Source of the DNA: Echria macrotheca
Taxonomy: Eukaryota > Ascomycota > Sordariomycetes > Sordariales > Schizotheciaceae
NCBI GenBank assembly: GCA_030411725.1
Contig: MU839852.1
Location: 1-64,000 of the forward strand
DNA length: 64,000 bases
Direction of reading: 5' to 3'
Program-made: the position numbers and the translations under genes
Shown here: in pieces, positions 19,465 through 31,438 of the stretch
How the letters are laid out: every line of letters starts with the position of its first letter
How positions within the stretch are numbered: position 1 is the first letter of the stretch
Notes under the pieces: model-generated
Told to the model about the DNA's origin: nothing
The model's database searches: none
The model's input: the letters and a program-made list of their open reading frames with translations, nothing else

Positions 19465-22400
19465 ATGGACCCAGTGTCGCTGTGCTCTCTATTCTGCAAT
19501 GTCATTGCGATCGTCGAGGCTACGGTCAAAACAACTAAAGCACCGAGAGATCTCTATCATTCATCGTCCGGGGTCTCAAAATTTCAACAACAGCTCCGCG
19601 CTAAGTCGGAGTTCCTCGAGGCACTCGCCGCCGACCTTCTCCAATCCCAGGATGCAGTAGCATCCTTTCCTCATCAAGCGCGGGCTGCAGATATTGCGAA
19701 AGAATGCGCCGTTATATCCGCGCAGATCCGACTCGTAGTCGAGAAATGCAAGGTTGACAACGGCTTGCCCAAGCCTCTCGCAGTCGCTAGGGCGTGGCTG
19801 AAGTCTGAAGCTCGCAGGTCAGAGCTAGAGGCACTTACTACTGAGCTGGAGTCATGCGAGAAACGTCTTTGGGCCGCGATGATGAGTGCAGCACGGTGAG
19901 CTTTTTCCGATTGACCCACCGGACACTTATACGTTTGCCAATCATGGGCAAATGCTGACGCAACGGAGCAGGTCCGATATTACCTGTATGAAAGAAACCA
20001 TGTCGAAAGTTGTTGACGATAGCGCCATCATTCCCAAGATTCTTCGAGAGCTCTGTAGCCTCAGCGAAAAACTCTCCGCACAAACGACATTTCGAGATAC
20101 GCATCGGCTCCTTGCCATTCTTACCGAAGGCCGGGATGCGGCTACCTTTGCATCCATCGTACGGGCAGTGAGGCCTCTCACGGCTCATGTTCGCGAAGGC
20201 GAAATCGCCCAGCGACATGAGAAAACATTCAGCTGGATTCTGGAAGAGCTTGAAGAGCAGTCCGGAAAGCCTCATGTTGGCTTTATAGATTGGCTTCGAA
20301 TGGGTGATGGCATATTCCATTTCGTCGGAAAGCCAGGCTCCGGAAAGTCCACTCTCCTGAAGTTTCTTGCCAATGACTCACGTGTCCACACTGCTTTGAA
20401 AGGTTGGGCTGATGCTGTTGGTAAAGAGCTTGTCCTGGCAAGGTTCTTTTCTGGAGACACGGCTCAAACGACCAAAGGACCGTTCCCGGGCTTCTGCGAG
20501 GTCTTCTCTACGACATGTGTCGGGGGAGTATTGAGCTAACAAAGCTGGTATTTCCCTCCCTTTGGGAAAAGGCAAATGCGCATGGAGACTTGGTTCTCGA
20601 TGCCGCAGACATCGAAAACGCCTTCAACATCGCGCGGACTGACCCAGTCGTCCTGGAACGTTTCAGGCTGTGTTTCCTCATTGATGGGCTTGACGAGTTT
20701 GAAGATGCGGAGATGACACCAGTATGGAACCTGGCGCAGCGGCTACGCAGTTGGGTAACCACGCCTGGCGGAGGCAGCACGAACCCCACGATCAAGCTGT
20801 GCGTTTCGAGTCGGAAGGATTATTCCATCACGAGCGCCTTCAAAGGTATCCGCCAACCAGTTCGACTGCAAGACATCACTGGGGATGATATTGCGGCGGT
20901 CGTTATTGCCAGACTTCAAGAGAACGAGAATTTCCAGCGTCTACAACGTCAAGACAGCGCAGCATGCATGGACCTTATTTTATCGATAACAAGCGCCGCC
21001 GATGGTGTCTTTTTATGGACGACACTTATTCTTAACCTCCTCGAGGATGAACTTCCAGGAGTATCATGCGTTGAGCCCCTGAGAAGAATAGTCCAGACAA
21101 CTCCATCGCGTCTCGAGGATTTCATTTCCAGCATCCTGGATACCATCAAAGCCCACCATCGCCGTGGATCCTGTTTCATGTTCGCTATGGCCCTTCGCAT
21201 GATTGGTTACCATCTGAGCGATGCGGGAAAATTCCCTGCTCCAGAGCAACTCGAGTATGAGAGAATTTTCGGCACGGAGCTGTACTGGCGACCATGTCTC
21301 CCTACGTATGGCCTATCAGCAATAGTAGGATCGGCTCAGACAGCCACGACAATAGAAGACCACCACGAGCTAGTCAGCGAGACCTCCATTGCAGTTGGGA
21401 GGTGGTGTAAAGGTCTCCTTGATGTCGTAACACTCAAGGGAAACAAACCGGCACCACTGGCAAACGGTGGATATTTGGACTCAGAGGACTCGGGCACCGA
21501 TAACTCATCCTCGGAGCATGAGCAAGAATTCAGCTTGGTCAAGTTCACCCATCGCTCTGTACCCGACTTCTTGTTATCTGACATTCGAGTCAGGGCATCA
21601 GAATATAACATTACCGACGAGGACGTTATGCTGGGGATTGTCGACGCACTTATCAGGGAGACGTATTCTCCCTACAACAGCACTGCTTACCTCTGCGCTA
21701 ACCTCGCCTACTACATGCAACATATCCTCCGCCTTCTCCGGGTTCGCAGAATCCGTCCCACTTCACCAATCCACGCCAGGCTATACGAGCTCGAAACCGC
21801 CCGGCTGAGAGCCTACCAGCGAATTCACGCCAATCGTCCGATATTTCGACATCACTGCAGCGAAAATGTTGTAGAAATGAAACCCGTTGACGTCCCCGGT
21901 ATGCAACAGGTCTTCATTGTCTCCCCTATTAAATCAGACTTGGGGTCGGGCAGCCCTCGAGCTGTCGAGAACTATCTTGTTTGGACCGAGAATGCGACAG
22001 TTCTCACCCATGCCTGCCACGCTGGGCTGTACGAGTATCTGGAGTGGCTCATTCTCACGAAAGGCTTGAGTCCCCCTCTGTTATTTTCAGGGTTTTGTGG
22101 ACTTACCGCATACTATTCATTCTTCTGGGAAGAGTTCCCACCGGCGTATACCGTAACGCTGCGCTGTATCCTTCAGGCTGGAGCACCGGTTGACTTCCTC
22201 GGGCGAAGCTGTTGCATCATTAGTCCCATGGGAGGTGTTGTCGATCGGTACGCTGTCTGGCTCGACGAGGAACAGGGTCTTAGCACGGCAGATCCAGGAA
22301 CATCGCCGGATGCCGGGGTCAATCCCGCGCTACCAATCGGGTGGGCATGGATGGCGGCTATTCCGAGCATTATCAACAGCCTAGTGGACGTGAGATGCCC

Positions 22401-22800
22401 TCCGAACGTGTGGGAAATATTGCAGGTCTGGCTCGAGGGCGGGTTACCGCTGCCAGAGGACATTGTGTGCCAGTATAACACTGGCCATCAGCGTGCGAAT
22501 GACAACTTCAAACAGAATATCATGCTGAGATATAGGTTCGCTCTATCTGGCCCATCTACTCGGCCAGTAGGTGTCGTTGCCAGGTCTCACGAGTCCATTA
22601 GTACTTTTGAAGGGACTGGGATTGTGGATTGTTTCGCAGAACTTGGTCAAAGCCGACCAGGGGTTTCAAGGACCCTACGATTGAGAGATTTGGTGGAGCA
22701 TCAACGGCCACCGAATATGAGCCTATTACTGGAGTGCATTGATGGGAATGCGAAGGTCTTGGACGGAACGAGACAGGAGGTATCGTCTGCGCCGGATTGA
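19465..22800 (+). pseudogene. NACHT-domain NLR-like gene with a one-base frameshift
   Basis: STAND NTPase of the fungal NLR-like type. Exon 1 (19465-19895) encodes an N-terminal helical domain (MDPVSLCSLFCNVIAIVEAT), as in many NACHT proteins. A 76-nt intron (GTGAGC..CAG, 19896-19971) leads to exon 2. Walker A is FVGKPGSGKST (about 20320-20352). The frame then ends at 20539, while the rest of the protein (Walker B CFLIDGLDEFED, a winged-helix region, an FTHRSVPDFL motif, then about 400 unrecognised residues) continues in another frame from before 20449. The family pattern A-R-F-F-F-W-R-H needs TTCTTTTTCTGG; the sequence has TTCTTTTCTGG, so one T is missing in the run at 20447-20450. No plausible intron bridges it. 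Either a recent inactivation or a homopolymer sequencing error. Confidence 0.85.
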
Positions 22801-23140
22801 AGGTAAGGCTTGAGCTCTAGGAGGCACGACTGCAGGATGGGGAAGCGTGTCAAGAGATTCTTCCTGTTTCTGGGAGATTGATTGTCGGAAGAAGAAGGAG
22901 GGGTTGGCGGTTGATTTACCTACGTGCAGTGACAGGCAAGAACGAAAATGACCGTACATGTAACCAGACGTCACATCTGAGTCTCAACGTGGAATCTCCT
23001 TATCTTATCACAGCATTCTTCAGTGCAGACCGAATCGAATTGTGCAGATTCCAGAATACCGAGTCACCCAAGCCTCCGAACAAACTTAGCTCCATCAATA
23101 CCCCCGACCCAGCTTCAGCCAGCCACCGGACCGGTACGAG
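22801..23140. other. Convergent 3' region
   Basis: Between the 3' ends of the NACHT gene and the C2H2 gene. Nothing recognised. Confidence 0.5.
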
Positions 23141-25323
23141 TTATTCTTGTTGTACCGCCCCCCTTTCTCCGGACTGGACATTTCTCGGTAGCACCGCGCC
23201 AGGGTGCTTTTTACGAAAGTGCTCTCGGACCCTATCCGCCCTTGCGCTGGTGTATTCACAGTTCCCGAAACCGCACGGAAAGACGGGCTTGCCCGCCTCC
23301 GGGTGTTTTTTCTTGTGCTTGCTAAGCGCACTGGCTGACCCGTAAACCATATCACAGTACTGACATTTTCGGGGACGCCTGACCAGTTGATTAGCTATAG
23401 TAACTCTAAGGTTATAGAAGAAGCTGGCCAGCAACATTGAGGGGTAACAGCTGAGGGACAAAGACATACTTGGAATCCCTCTCTGACTGGCCCTGATCTG
23501 GAGACGAGTCTCCGTTATCTGATGCTACCGTCCGTCTACGCTTGCGTAGATGAGAAGGGCTTGAAACCCGTGCTTGGTGTGCGTTTAATGAGGCCGGGGT
23601 GATGTCATGTTCGACAAATAGATGGAATCTATTGAAAAGGTCACCCGGAGGCAATATTCCCTGTGAATGACTTCGTATTAGCAATGAACTTTAAGACACT
23701 TGACCCGCCAGGGCAACTCACAACCGCGACGCTGATGAGATAATGTTTGATTTCATCGATGCTTTGCAGGATCCCTTTCCTAGTAGAGATTTCAGCGAGG
23801 GAGAGTAAGGTTGAGAAGACTGGTGAATTGCCATCTCGACATGAATAACGCGGTTTGAAAAAGCACTCTAGGGCGTGAGTGTAGAACTCGCCCCGCTTCC
23901 GCGATCTCTCTTGCTGGGACTGGTGCCGCCGAACATAAGAGGCGTCGCCACCTGCAAGTATACTGAGAAGTCGGCCAATATCCTGCATGAACGACAAGAC
24001 AACCAAGAAGACCACAGTGTTGGTTAGGACCGGGTGGTCTGAAATCTTAGGCGGGCCGGACAACATACCGCCCCCATCCTCTCCGTCCAGACCAGCCGTA
24101 TTTGCGGTATGCCGCGGGCTGGTATTCGGGGAAGCAGAATGGATCGGATGGTCTGGACTGCGCGAATGGGCTGGCCCGTTGAACTCCGGTACGATCGGGG
24201 TTCTGTGGCCCTGAGAGGAGAAAGGTGGAGCGGCCATCCCGACCACAGCTGCGAAGTCGAAAGCGTCATGAGTTCCGTTCAAGTAGTCAATCGATCTTCG
24301 GAATCCCATCTCTCCGGGGTTATCCGGCATAGCATGCATGCCAGACCCGCTGCTCACGTCTTGTTGGAAGGCGAGGCCTAGTTCCAATCCCAACTTGAAG
24401 TCAAAATCAGGTAGATCTTGACCCATTGTCATGTACCCTGCAGCGGGGAGATCGGCAATGAAACCATCATCGTTGCTGGCTGCCGCAAAGCTCTGTTCTG
24501 GATTTTTGGGCAGGTGTGACGAGGTGCCGACAGTAGTATCAGTGGTCGCGTTGATGCTCGGTGCAAGGGAGAGTGGAAGATTCCGCGCCTCGGGCCACAA
24601 CTCCCGGGCCAGGAGGTTGAACGCCTCTTTCTCTTTGAGATCGTGGATCAGTGCCTGCCACACTCCTAGGTCCGCGAAGACTTCATCTTCTTTCATGGCG
24701 CCGTCGCGCACGAGAAGTTTTGAAATGGCGTAGGAGAAGCTGGCAAATGCAAAGACAGATTTGATCGTCTGAGGCGTTGATCCATGCAAGATTCCGTTGA
24801 ATATCTGAGCGCCCGCGCGCCGGAGTGTGCGAGGGTTGTTGTACGTAGAAAACAGTTTGGTGATGATTGGATTGTTGAGCTTGCCGACAGAGAGCAGAAA
24901 TTGGGTGTGTTGAAGGGCTGTCTCGGCCCTCAAATTGCGGATGGCGGTCCATTGACGCTCCAAAGGGCCGTCCTCCAGAAATCCACGCTCCCAGTCTTGC
25001 ATGTCGGGGACTGGTTCGACCGCACTCAAATCCACTGATAAGTCACCAACGCGATCAAGATCGTCATCAGAAATCTCGGTCGGGTACAATGGAGGTGATT
25101 CAGCCTTTGCCGCGGGGCTGGGCGTCTCAAGACGGTCCTGATAGTGCATACCGACCATGAGCCCGTTGATCTCGGCGATTGCTGTGTCTAGGCGCTCCTG
25201 GCTCGGTTTCCCACCAAATGGCGTACCGCGGACTTTAGATGCGCCTGTCCATAATTGCCGTGACTGCCATGACTGCCATTGGCTGTCTGTGAATGGTCGC
25301 GGGGTAGGGGACATTGCAGGCAT
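23141..25323 (-). CDS. C2H2 zinc-finger protein with C-terminal finger pair
   Basis: Three exons (25323-23722, 23660-23470, 23378-23141; introns 61 and 91 nt, both phase-consistent) encode 676 residues. The first about 530 residues are a fungal-specific region with no named domain: acidic N-terminal part, helical middle (R-A-E-T-A-L-Q-H-T-Q-F), Ser/Pro-rich linker, then a hydrophobic stretch TNTVVFLVVLSFMQDIGRLLSILA. A basic patch L-R-K-R-R-R-T near residue 580 looks like a nuclear signal. The C-terminus has two C2H2 fingers: C-x2-C-x12-H-x4-H (CQYCDMVYGS..) and C-x4-C-x12-H-x4-H (CGFGNCEYTS..). Probable nuclear transcription regulator. The finger exon would be missed if intron 2 were not removed. 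Confidence 0.8.
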
Positions 25324-26289
25324 CGCGATAGCTGGCGGCTTGAAAGAGCAAATTTGACTTGGCGCCTAATGAGGAGAAACAAGGCAAAGGGGCAGAGTGG
25401 TGGTTCGCGAACGACGCGGAGCAATCTGCTTCTTTTGAGTAACGGTGGCCCAGACACCAACTAGTCCCGCCAGCGCGATCGGGACTTGCCGAGGAGGGTA
25501 CTGCCATAACAGAGAAACCCTTCGTACAGCGAGTTGCTGTTTGTGAAATACTTACTAACACACCTTGCCCACCTACCCCTCCCTGACGCCCTGTTTTGGG
25601 GGGTTGCCTTGTCCAAGGTCCCGGTTCAGTCCCGGCAAGTCCCATTGGGTCCCGGCCAAGTCCCGTTAGGTCCCGCAGGGACCCTGACGACTAACCTGGC
25701 GGGACCCCTGTTAGGTCCTGTCAGCAAACGAGTCCCGCGGAACCTAAATTCTGGCCGGCAGCGCCAAATCCAGCTGGCCATCATGGGATCCGGGCATGTG
25801 GCGTGAGACCGAAAAGGTTTGGCATTGGTTGACACTTTGACAAGATGTCGCTGGCTCTGCAGTCAATGTCCCGCATTGCAATCCCCAACAGGTGTGGTAA
25901 ATACACAGCCGTTTGACGGGACCCAACGGGCCTGCCAGCGCAGCTCGACACCAGAACAAATCCCAAACAGTGTTCGCCGATACGTCGCTCGGACACCACT
26001 GGAAACCTGAAGGTTCTTCTTTCCAAGGTCCCGTTCGACAACTTCAAGCATGTTTGGCATTGGGGATTGTCATTGACATCGACATAGTAGGTACGTTTCG
26101 CGTTGGGACTCGATTGACATCTATGACAGCAAGAATACGCCCACGTAGTCTTACATTGGCGTTCCGGTAAGTATATGAATCAATATACCCCGTTTCTAGG
26201 GGGTATTTTGTGTTCAAATATCTCCAGCTTCCAACTGTGCATTTAGTTCCAAAACTGCTAGCTCCATCAGCACACATCCTAACGACGCG
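25324..26289. other. Intergenic with a GTCCCG repeat tract
   Basis: Divergent upstream region between the C2H2 gene and the small gene at 26290. It contains a dense tract of GTCCCG/GGGAC motifs (separate entry), with scattered extra copies at about 25917 and 26029. No coding evidence. Confidence 0.5.
25617..25740. repeat. Degenerate GTCCCG minisatellite, about 10-12 bp period
   Basis: About ten copies of GTCCC(G/A) occur, each separated by 4-7 variable bases, with inverted copies (GGGAC) in the second half so the tract is roughly palindromic around 25675. It may be a short minisatellite or a cluster of protein-binding sites upstream of the C2H2 gene. Confidence 0.55.
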
Positions 26290-26626
26290 ATGGCAGATCT
26301 TAGGTCTGAAGATCCGAGAAAAGTGGGAGAGTCGAGCAGTTTCGAAAACCATGGAAACGAATCACAGGATGCGCGTAAGATGATTTCCTGGATCCTTGAG
26401 CAACTATCGAAAACCAACGCCTTCTCGAGTCTCTAATCTGTTTTCATACATAGGTATATCCCCTGCAGTGCCTTTCATCAGCGTCACGCTCGAGAACTGG
26501 CTCACTGAGCCTCGCGACCTGTACAAGGATGTATGGTCATCTGAGCGAGCCCTCGGTCGTCTCCGACACCACGAGTGGGTGGAAAGCAAGCCAGAAAAAT
26601 GCAAGGGGGAAGCGGCCAAGCTGTAG
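26290..26626 (+). CDS. Small hypothetical protein, two exons
   Basis: Tentative 85-residue protein: exon 1 26290-26374, intron 79 nt (GTAAGA..TAG with a CTCTAAT branch-like site), exon 2 26454-26626. The predicted C-terminal part (ISVTLENWLTEPRDLYKDVW) looks protein-like and hydrophilic. No signal peptide and no known domain. It is convergent with the methyltransferase gene. It may be a relic or part of a longer gene. Confidence 0.35.
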
Positions 26627-26749
26627 AGATGCTCCCTAGGTAGAAAGCTGCCGAAGAACAGATAGTACAGAGTCTGTTGACATGGGAAAAAGGAAACTGC
26701 TCATAGTCTCGTCGATACCTCGAAATTGATCATCATTGATGTAAACTCA

Positions 26750-27484
26750 TCATCCCGGCTTGACGGCCCTGAGAATCTGACAAGGAAAAATCCCATACAC
26801 CATTCGCAAGCCCGCACCCTTGACGCTCACATCTTGCCACCCGAGTTCCTTGAGAATATGAGCATGACCGTTCACGCCAAACAAATCAACAACCAGAATA
26901 ATTCCACAAGGAGAACACACCCTTGCCATCTCTCTCACCGCCACACCCTGGTCTGCCTCGCGAACGTTATGTAAGGACAGACTGGCCGTGACGATGGAGA
27001 AAACTCCATCAGCGAACGGAAAGGTCTCGGCAAAGCTTGCGCTGTGAAGTACGGTCAGGTCGAGCACCCCCATTGCCGCAGCGTTCTTGTATGTGGCAAC
27101 GGGATGGTTTCCGGTTTGGTCCGCCGAAGCAAAAATATCTATTCCGTAAGCTGGCTGGACGTTCGCGGCACCGACCCTGGCCGCGATCGCTTTCTTTCGC
27201 TGAGCGATCTTGAGGAGGACCAGGCCGCGGCCACAGCCAACATCGAGAGATGGCGAGCTGAAGTCGGTATCACTGAGCTGCGATAGTATATCGTCCCAGA
27301 TTTGGAACTTGCCGCGTAGGGAGGCGTAGAGATACAGAGGCGCAGTTATGCTGGACGCAGCAAGGCCGGCCGGAGAATCGAGGCCGAAGCTGGGCTTCGC
27401 CGGGGTTGTGGGCCTGTTCGGCGACAGTCTGATGGACCGGATGTGATCCTCGGGGGGGATCACATCACTTCGGTAGATTGACAT
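26750..27484 (-). CDS. SAM-dependent methyltransferase, class I
   Basis: A 244-residue single-exon protein. Motif I is LDVGCGRGLVLL (residues 80-91), the glycine-rich loop that binds S-adenosylmethionine. An acidic post-motif position follows in Y-G-I-D-I-F (about 115), and post-motif blocks include F-P-F-A-D-G-V-F-S-I-V and E-M-A-R-V-C-S-P-C-G-I-I-L-V-V-D (motif III-like). The UbiE/small-molecule methyltransferase fold is complete. The N-terminal region has a hydrophobic patch (ITAPLYLYASL). The substrate is unknown; nothing next to it fixes a pathway. Confidence 0.85.
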   Translation of the reverse strand: MSIYRSDVIPPEDHIRSIRLSPNRPTTPAKPSFGLDSPAGLAASSITAPLYLYASLRGKFQIWDDILSQLSDTDFSSPSLDVGCGRGLVLLKIAQRKKAIAARVGAANVQPAYGIDIFASADQTGNHPVATYKNAAAMGVLDLTVLHSASFAETFPFADGVFSIVTASLSLHNVREADQGVAVREMARVCSPCGIILVVDLFGVNGHAHILKELGWQDVSVKGAGLRMVYGIFPCQILRAVKPG

Positions 27485-28249
27485 TCTGGATCGGCGAGCC
27501 CAATGCCCGAGACGAAGGCTAACGAGACCAGATCTTTTGAGTCTATGGTGTAGATATTAGGCAGTGAAATCGCAGCACACGTCGAGCGGGGAAACCCCAA
27601 CATCCATCAGCGTGGTGTTCGTGCAGACTTGCCTAACAGAACATCTCAGCTTCACGTGATTTTCCACGGCTCAGGAGCAAAACCACACCAAATCCCATAA
27701 CGTAAGGGTTGTGCCGTTTGCCGCTCTTTGCAGTGCCAGCCATGCCGCTTAGCACCGCGGCCCTGTCCTTCAGATATTTGTTCCCGTAAGCGCCCCAGGT
27801 ACCTTTTATCGTGACCCTCTAATCCTTGCCCGCCAAGGGACTTGGATCTTGTTCTAATATACGCCGGTTTTATTTGGTTTGGCTCTAGGAAGTGGAACCC
27901 CGGGCACTTCTAGCCATGATGAGATGAAACCGGCCCGTGATTTGGGGAGGACGGAGCGGCCTTGGTGTGTCCTCGTGTCAGTGCTGGCACGACAAGCGTT
28001 GTAAAACTCTCCCAAAGCTCCAGTTTCAACTCATTACACAATGTTACGATCAGTGGTATAAAGTGGTATAACGACTTTCGTGCAATTTGTTTCCTGGATC
28101 TTCGAAAAGAGATGGGCAATATAAATCTCTTTTACTAAGGAATGGGGCCACGTTTTCAAGGACAGAGAGATAATGGACGGACAGATAGAGCATAAACAGG
28201 TATATACAGGCTGTAGGAACGAGGGAGTGAGGTCTCATTACGTATGTCG
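27485..28249. other. Intergenic, nothing recognised
   Basis: Upstream region of the methyltransferase and 3' region of the CorA-like gene. Only short unsupported frames. Confidence 0.5.
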
Positions 28250-30576
28250 CTAGCATATGCTGGCCTCACCAACTGTCCCATGCCTTCTCCCTCTCAATCG
28301 GTTCATGCCGTTAGATAGGTTCTGCCGGACAGACACCCACTCACCCTTCACGACAGCCATTTTGCGCGGCAGGAGATCATGGGCCGAGCGTTGTTTCTTC
28401 CACCAGAAATAGCTCAAATCAACAAAGCACACAACAACCACCGCGACGGCGATAGCCCACCCAAACTGCTTGCCATTCCTGTTGAACGAGTACTCGTCGA
28501 AATCGATGGAGAACAAGCCGCCAACGACGGTCCAAGGGATGATAATGACTGAGAAGAACACGCCGATCGAATTGAGCATCGAACTGCTCTCCGAGATACG
28601 GATACTCAGCAGGCCAAGCATTCCCTCCTGTATCTTGTCGGCGCGGCTCGCGAGGGCGTCAATCGAAGCCTTGAGCTCGAAAAAGTCATAGTAGACGGCA
28701 TCCCACGAGGAATCGTCCTTCTCAGAGCCGACCAGTCCGTTAGTCAACCCTTTGTTGTACCCGGTGTCGTCTTCTTGATACCTCGATCTCATCGTCTCCA
28801 TTTTGACTTCGTGCAGGTCAGATCCATGAACAAGGTGTGCTTTGTCGTCGCCGAGATCTGGCGCTCCCTGAAGTAGGTCCTGGGGCAGTTTCCCGTCGTG
28901 AACATACCGTCTCAACTCGTCCCTGTATCTGCGTACGCGCTCCTCCTGCCGCAGGTTCCGGAGCATCGCCAAGCAAGTGTTGATGTCCTTTTGGTGCCGC
29001 GCAATGGCAATGCGACGGGACTTGATGCATTGCACAGTGTCGATGCCCGTCATGTCGGTTGGGCGCCACTCGAGCAAGTCGAGGTCGGAGCTCCTCCTTT
29101 CGACTAGCCTGGCCCAATTGGATGCAATCAGCCGGAAGAGAGGGACACCGAAGAGGTGGACGAAGTTGAAGTCGGCGTCGCCGTCATTCACGGGCTGGTC
29201 CTTGTTAGTAGGCTTCTTCTTGGGATGCAGCTGCTCCCAGAGATCCTGGACGTGCAGTTGGAACTCGCGATCAAAAGCAGAGGCGTAGTCTCTCTTGAAC
29301 CCTTCATTTAGTCTTCCTGGGAAAACCGCATATTCAGGGCGATCCTTCGGCAGCAGTTGTGTGCGAATTTGCTCCTGGGTCATGTTGTGTGCTTTGGACT
29401 TTGGCGAACTTGGGTTTGTGACTTCTTTTGGTCCGGGAACTTTGTCGGGAACAGCACGGAAGTATACTTGTTTGCAGTCTTCGTTGGTGGATGACGCGGT
29501 GAAGTGAGACTTTCTGCCATCCTTGTTGGTACGGTAATGATCGGACTTGCTGCATATGGGCAATCTCGGGTAGAAGATGAGGATGGCTGTGTGTAGTGAT
29601 GTTTCTGTTAGCGGACATCTCTCGAACAAGTTTCCATGAACTAACCTGTCCTCGGAAAATGCGGTGGCTGCGAGTAGACGGAGACGCGATGTGTCAAGTC
29701 GAACTGAAACACATTTTGCTTCGAGCTCATTGTGGACTCAGTTCCAGAAGTCATCAGTATATTTTCGCGGCTGGCTTTCCATTCCTTTGATGTCACAGGG
29801 AAGTAGTCCCATCCGGGGTGCTCGTAGAAGAGAAAGTTCTGCTGTAAACACTCCCGGATCACATCGTGCCCGTCCAGTGTATCGAAGCCTTTCCAGAGAT
29901 CGTCGAAGGTGTCTCTAGCCTCGTAGAGCTCGTCGAAGTCGATTTGCAACGCCGATGTCACCATAGAAATGAGCCGACCTGAAATCGCTTCGGTGCCTGG
30001 AAGATGGCGGTTGAAGAAATCCCCCGGGATATCGTAAAGCCCGCCCAAAAGCTTGGCGACATTGGGACTAAGGTGATTTACCGTGATAAGACGGCAGTGC
30101 TCATTTCCACGATTATCTTTACCCAGATCATCGAAGAGCTTTTTTTTGAGCCTTCGGAAGTCATCGTGGTCGGCGGCGTCGAAGTACTCAGGGTGCTTCC
30201 CTCCATTACTGCCAGTCTGGAGGAACTTGAAGAAGTTCGTTTCGTTTCTATGGATGTCGTAGACGCGGACTCGAAACTCCGGCTGGCGGTTATGGCACTC
30301 ATGCCTGTCGCTTCCGCATTTGCATTTGTGTCCTGATCTATGGTAGTGAAGGTGCTTGCACATGCACAGCTTTCCGCTTTTAGTGCAAGCACAGGGGTTA
30401 CTAGAACATGTGCAGTTACCCCTGTCAATGAAGTTCTTGAGCCTGCTGAAGGTCTCGGGGTGACGGGTATGAAGCTCGTTGATGTAATCGCCGTAATCAC
30501 GTATTCTTTGGTCGACAGTCCTCCTGTCAACAGCTTCATCGACTGCATCCGTATGTGGAGGTACTGAATCAGTCAT
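28250..30576 (-). CDS. CorA-like membrane protein with an N-terminal metallothionein-like CxC cluster
   Basis: Two exons (30576-29646, 29586-28250; intron 59 nt, GTTAGT..CAG, phase 1) give 755 residues. The ATG at 30576 is preferred (context CACAACATGA); an upstream in-frame ATG exists at 30636. The C-terminal part is CorA-like: a long helical stalk, then two transmembrane helices (MLNSIGVFFSVIIIPWTVVG and GWAIAVAVVVVCFVDLSYFW) close to the end. No GMN signature is seen between them, so cation transport is unproven. Residues 55-94 are striking: nine cysteines, four as CxC pairs (CTC, CAC, CMC, CKC), and five histidines, like a metallothionein domain. A metal sensor or chaperone fused to a CorA-type protein is a reasonable inference. 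The family occurs near HET/NLR-type genes in ascomycetes. Confidence 0.75.
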
Positions 30577-31430
30577 GTTGTGAGTGAGAGAAGGGGATAA
30601 ACAGAAGATCAAAATGTGCTCTGGAGGTGCGAACACGATGAGTAGAGGCGAGATGTTGCACTGTTCATGTGAGAAGGGCGTTTTGACGAAGTTTAATAAA
30701 GACCACCGATCGTCATGCCAAGATTTCCTGACAATCAGCTCAGCCTGTTTCTGCCGTCATCAAGTATCATGAGACGACTCTGTACCCAGAGGAAACATAT
30801 GTAGCCATGGGTTAGGTAGAAATCAAGCTGCGTGCGGTATTTGGGTACCAATCTTTGCATGATTTAACGTTCGGACGCCAACATTGACGGAAACTTTACC
30901 ATTCTCGGCATCTAGCTCGTGGCCTGGGTCTCGATATGGCTAAACGGTCAGGTGAAATGCCCGTCTTAAGCGCGTGCTGGAGCCCGCGTTGTAGCTGCCA
31001 AGGCTGCCTACCTTAGTTACATTTGCCGAATACATGCTCCAAACAGTTCGATGTCACGCTGCCTTTTCACTGGTTTTGCTAGGTATAGTCTAGTTTGGCA
31101 GATCCAGGCCGGATGAACACCATCTGGCAAAAGGTGCGGGTGTCATCACCCAATGAGGGAAGTCGGTGGCGCTGCACAGAGAAGGTTTCATGACAGAGCA
31201 TGACAGCTGGGCGAATCAGCATGTGTTCGCGGTCACCACTTACAGCAAGCTGAAATGCAAGTCGCCAATATCAACTGGCCGTATCACGCCACTCACCTTC
31301 TTTGCTCATCAAGATGGTTGACCCAACAGGCGAGGCATACGTGTCTGAAGTACCTGGTACACGCACGTATATCTCAGCTTAGTCAGTGCCGACCTCAGGA
31401 AATATCTTTATTTCGTAGCTCTTCTCCTTT
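30577..31430. other. Intergenic, nothing recognised
   Basis: Upstream region of the CorA-like gene up to the inverted-repeat element. Short frames only. Confidence 0.5.
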
Positions 31431-31438
31431 CATGTTGC

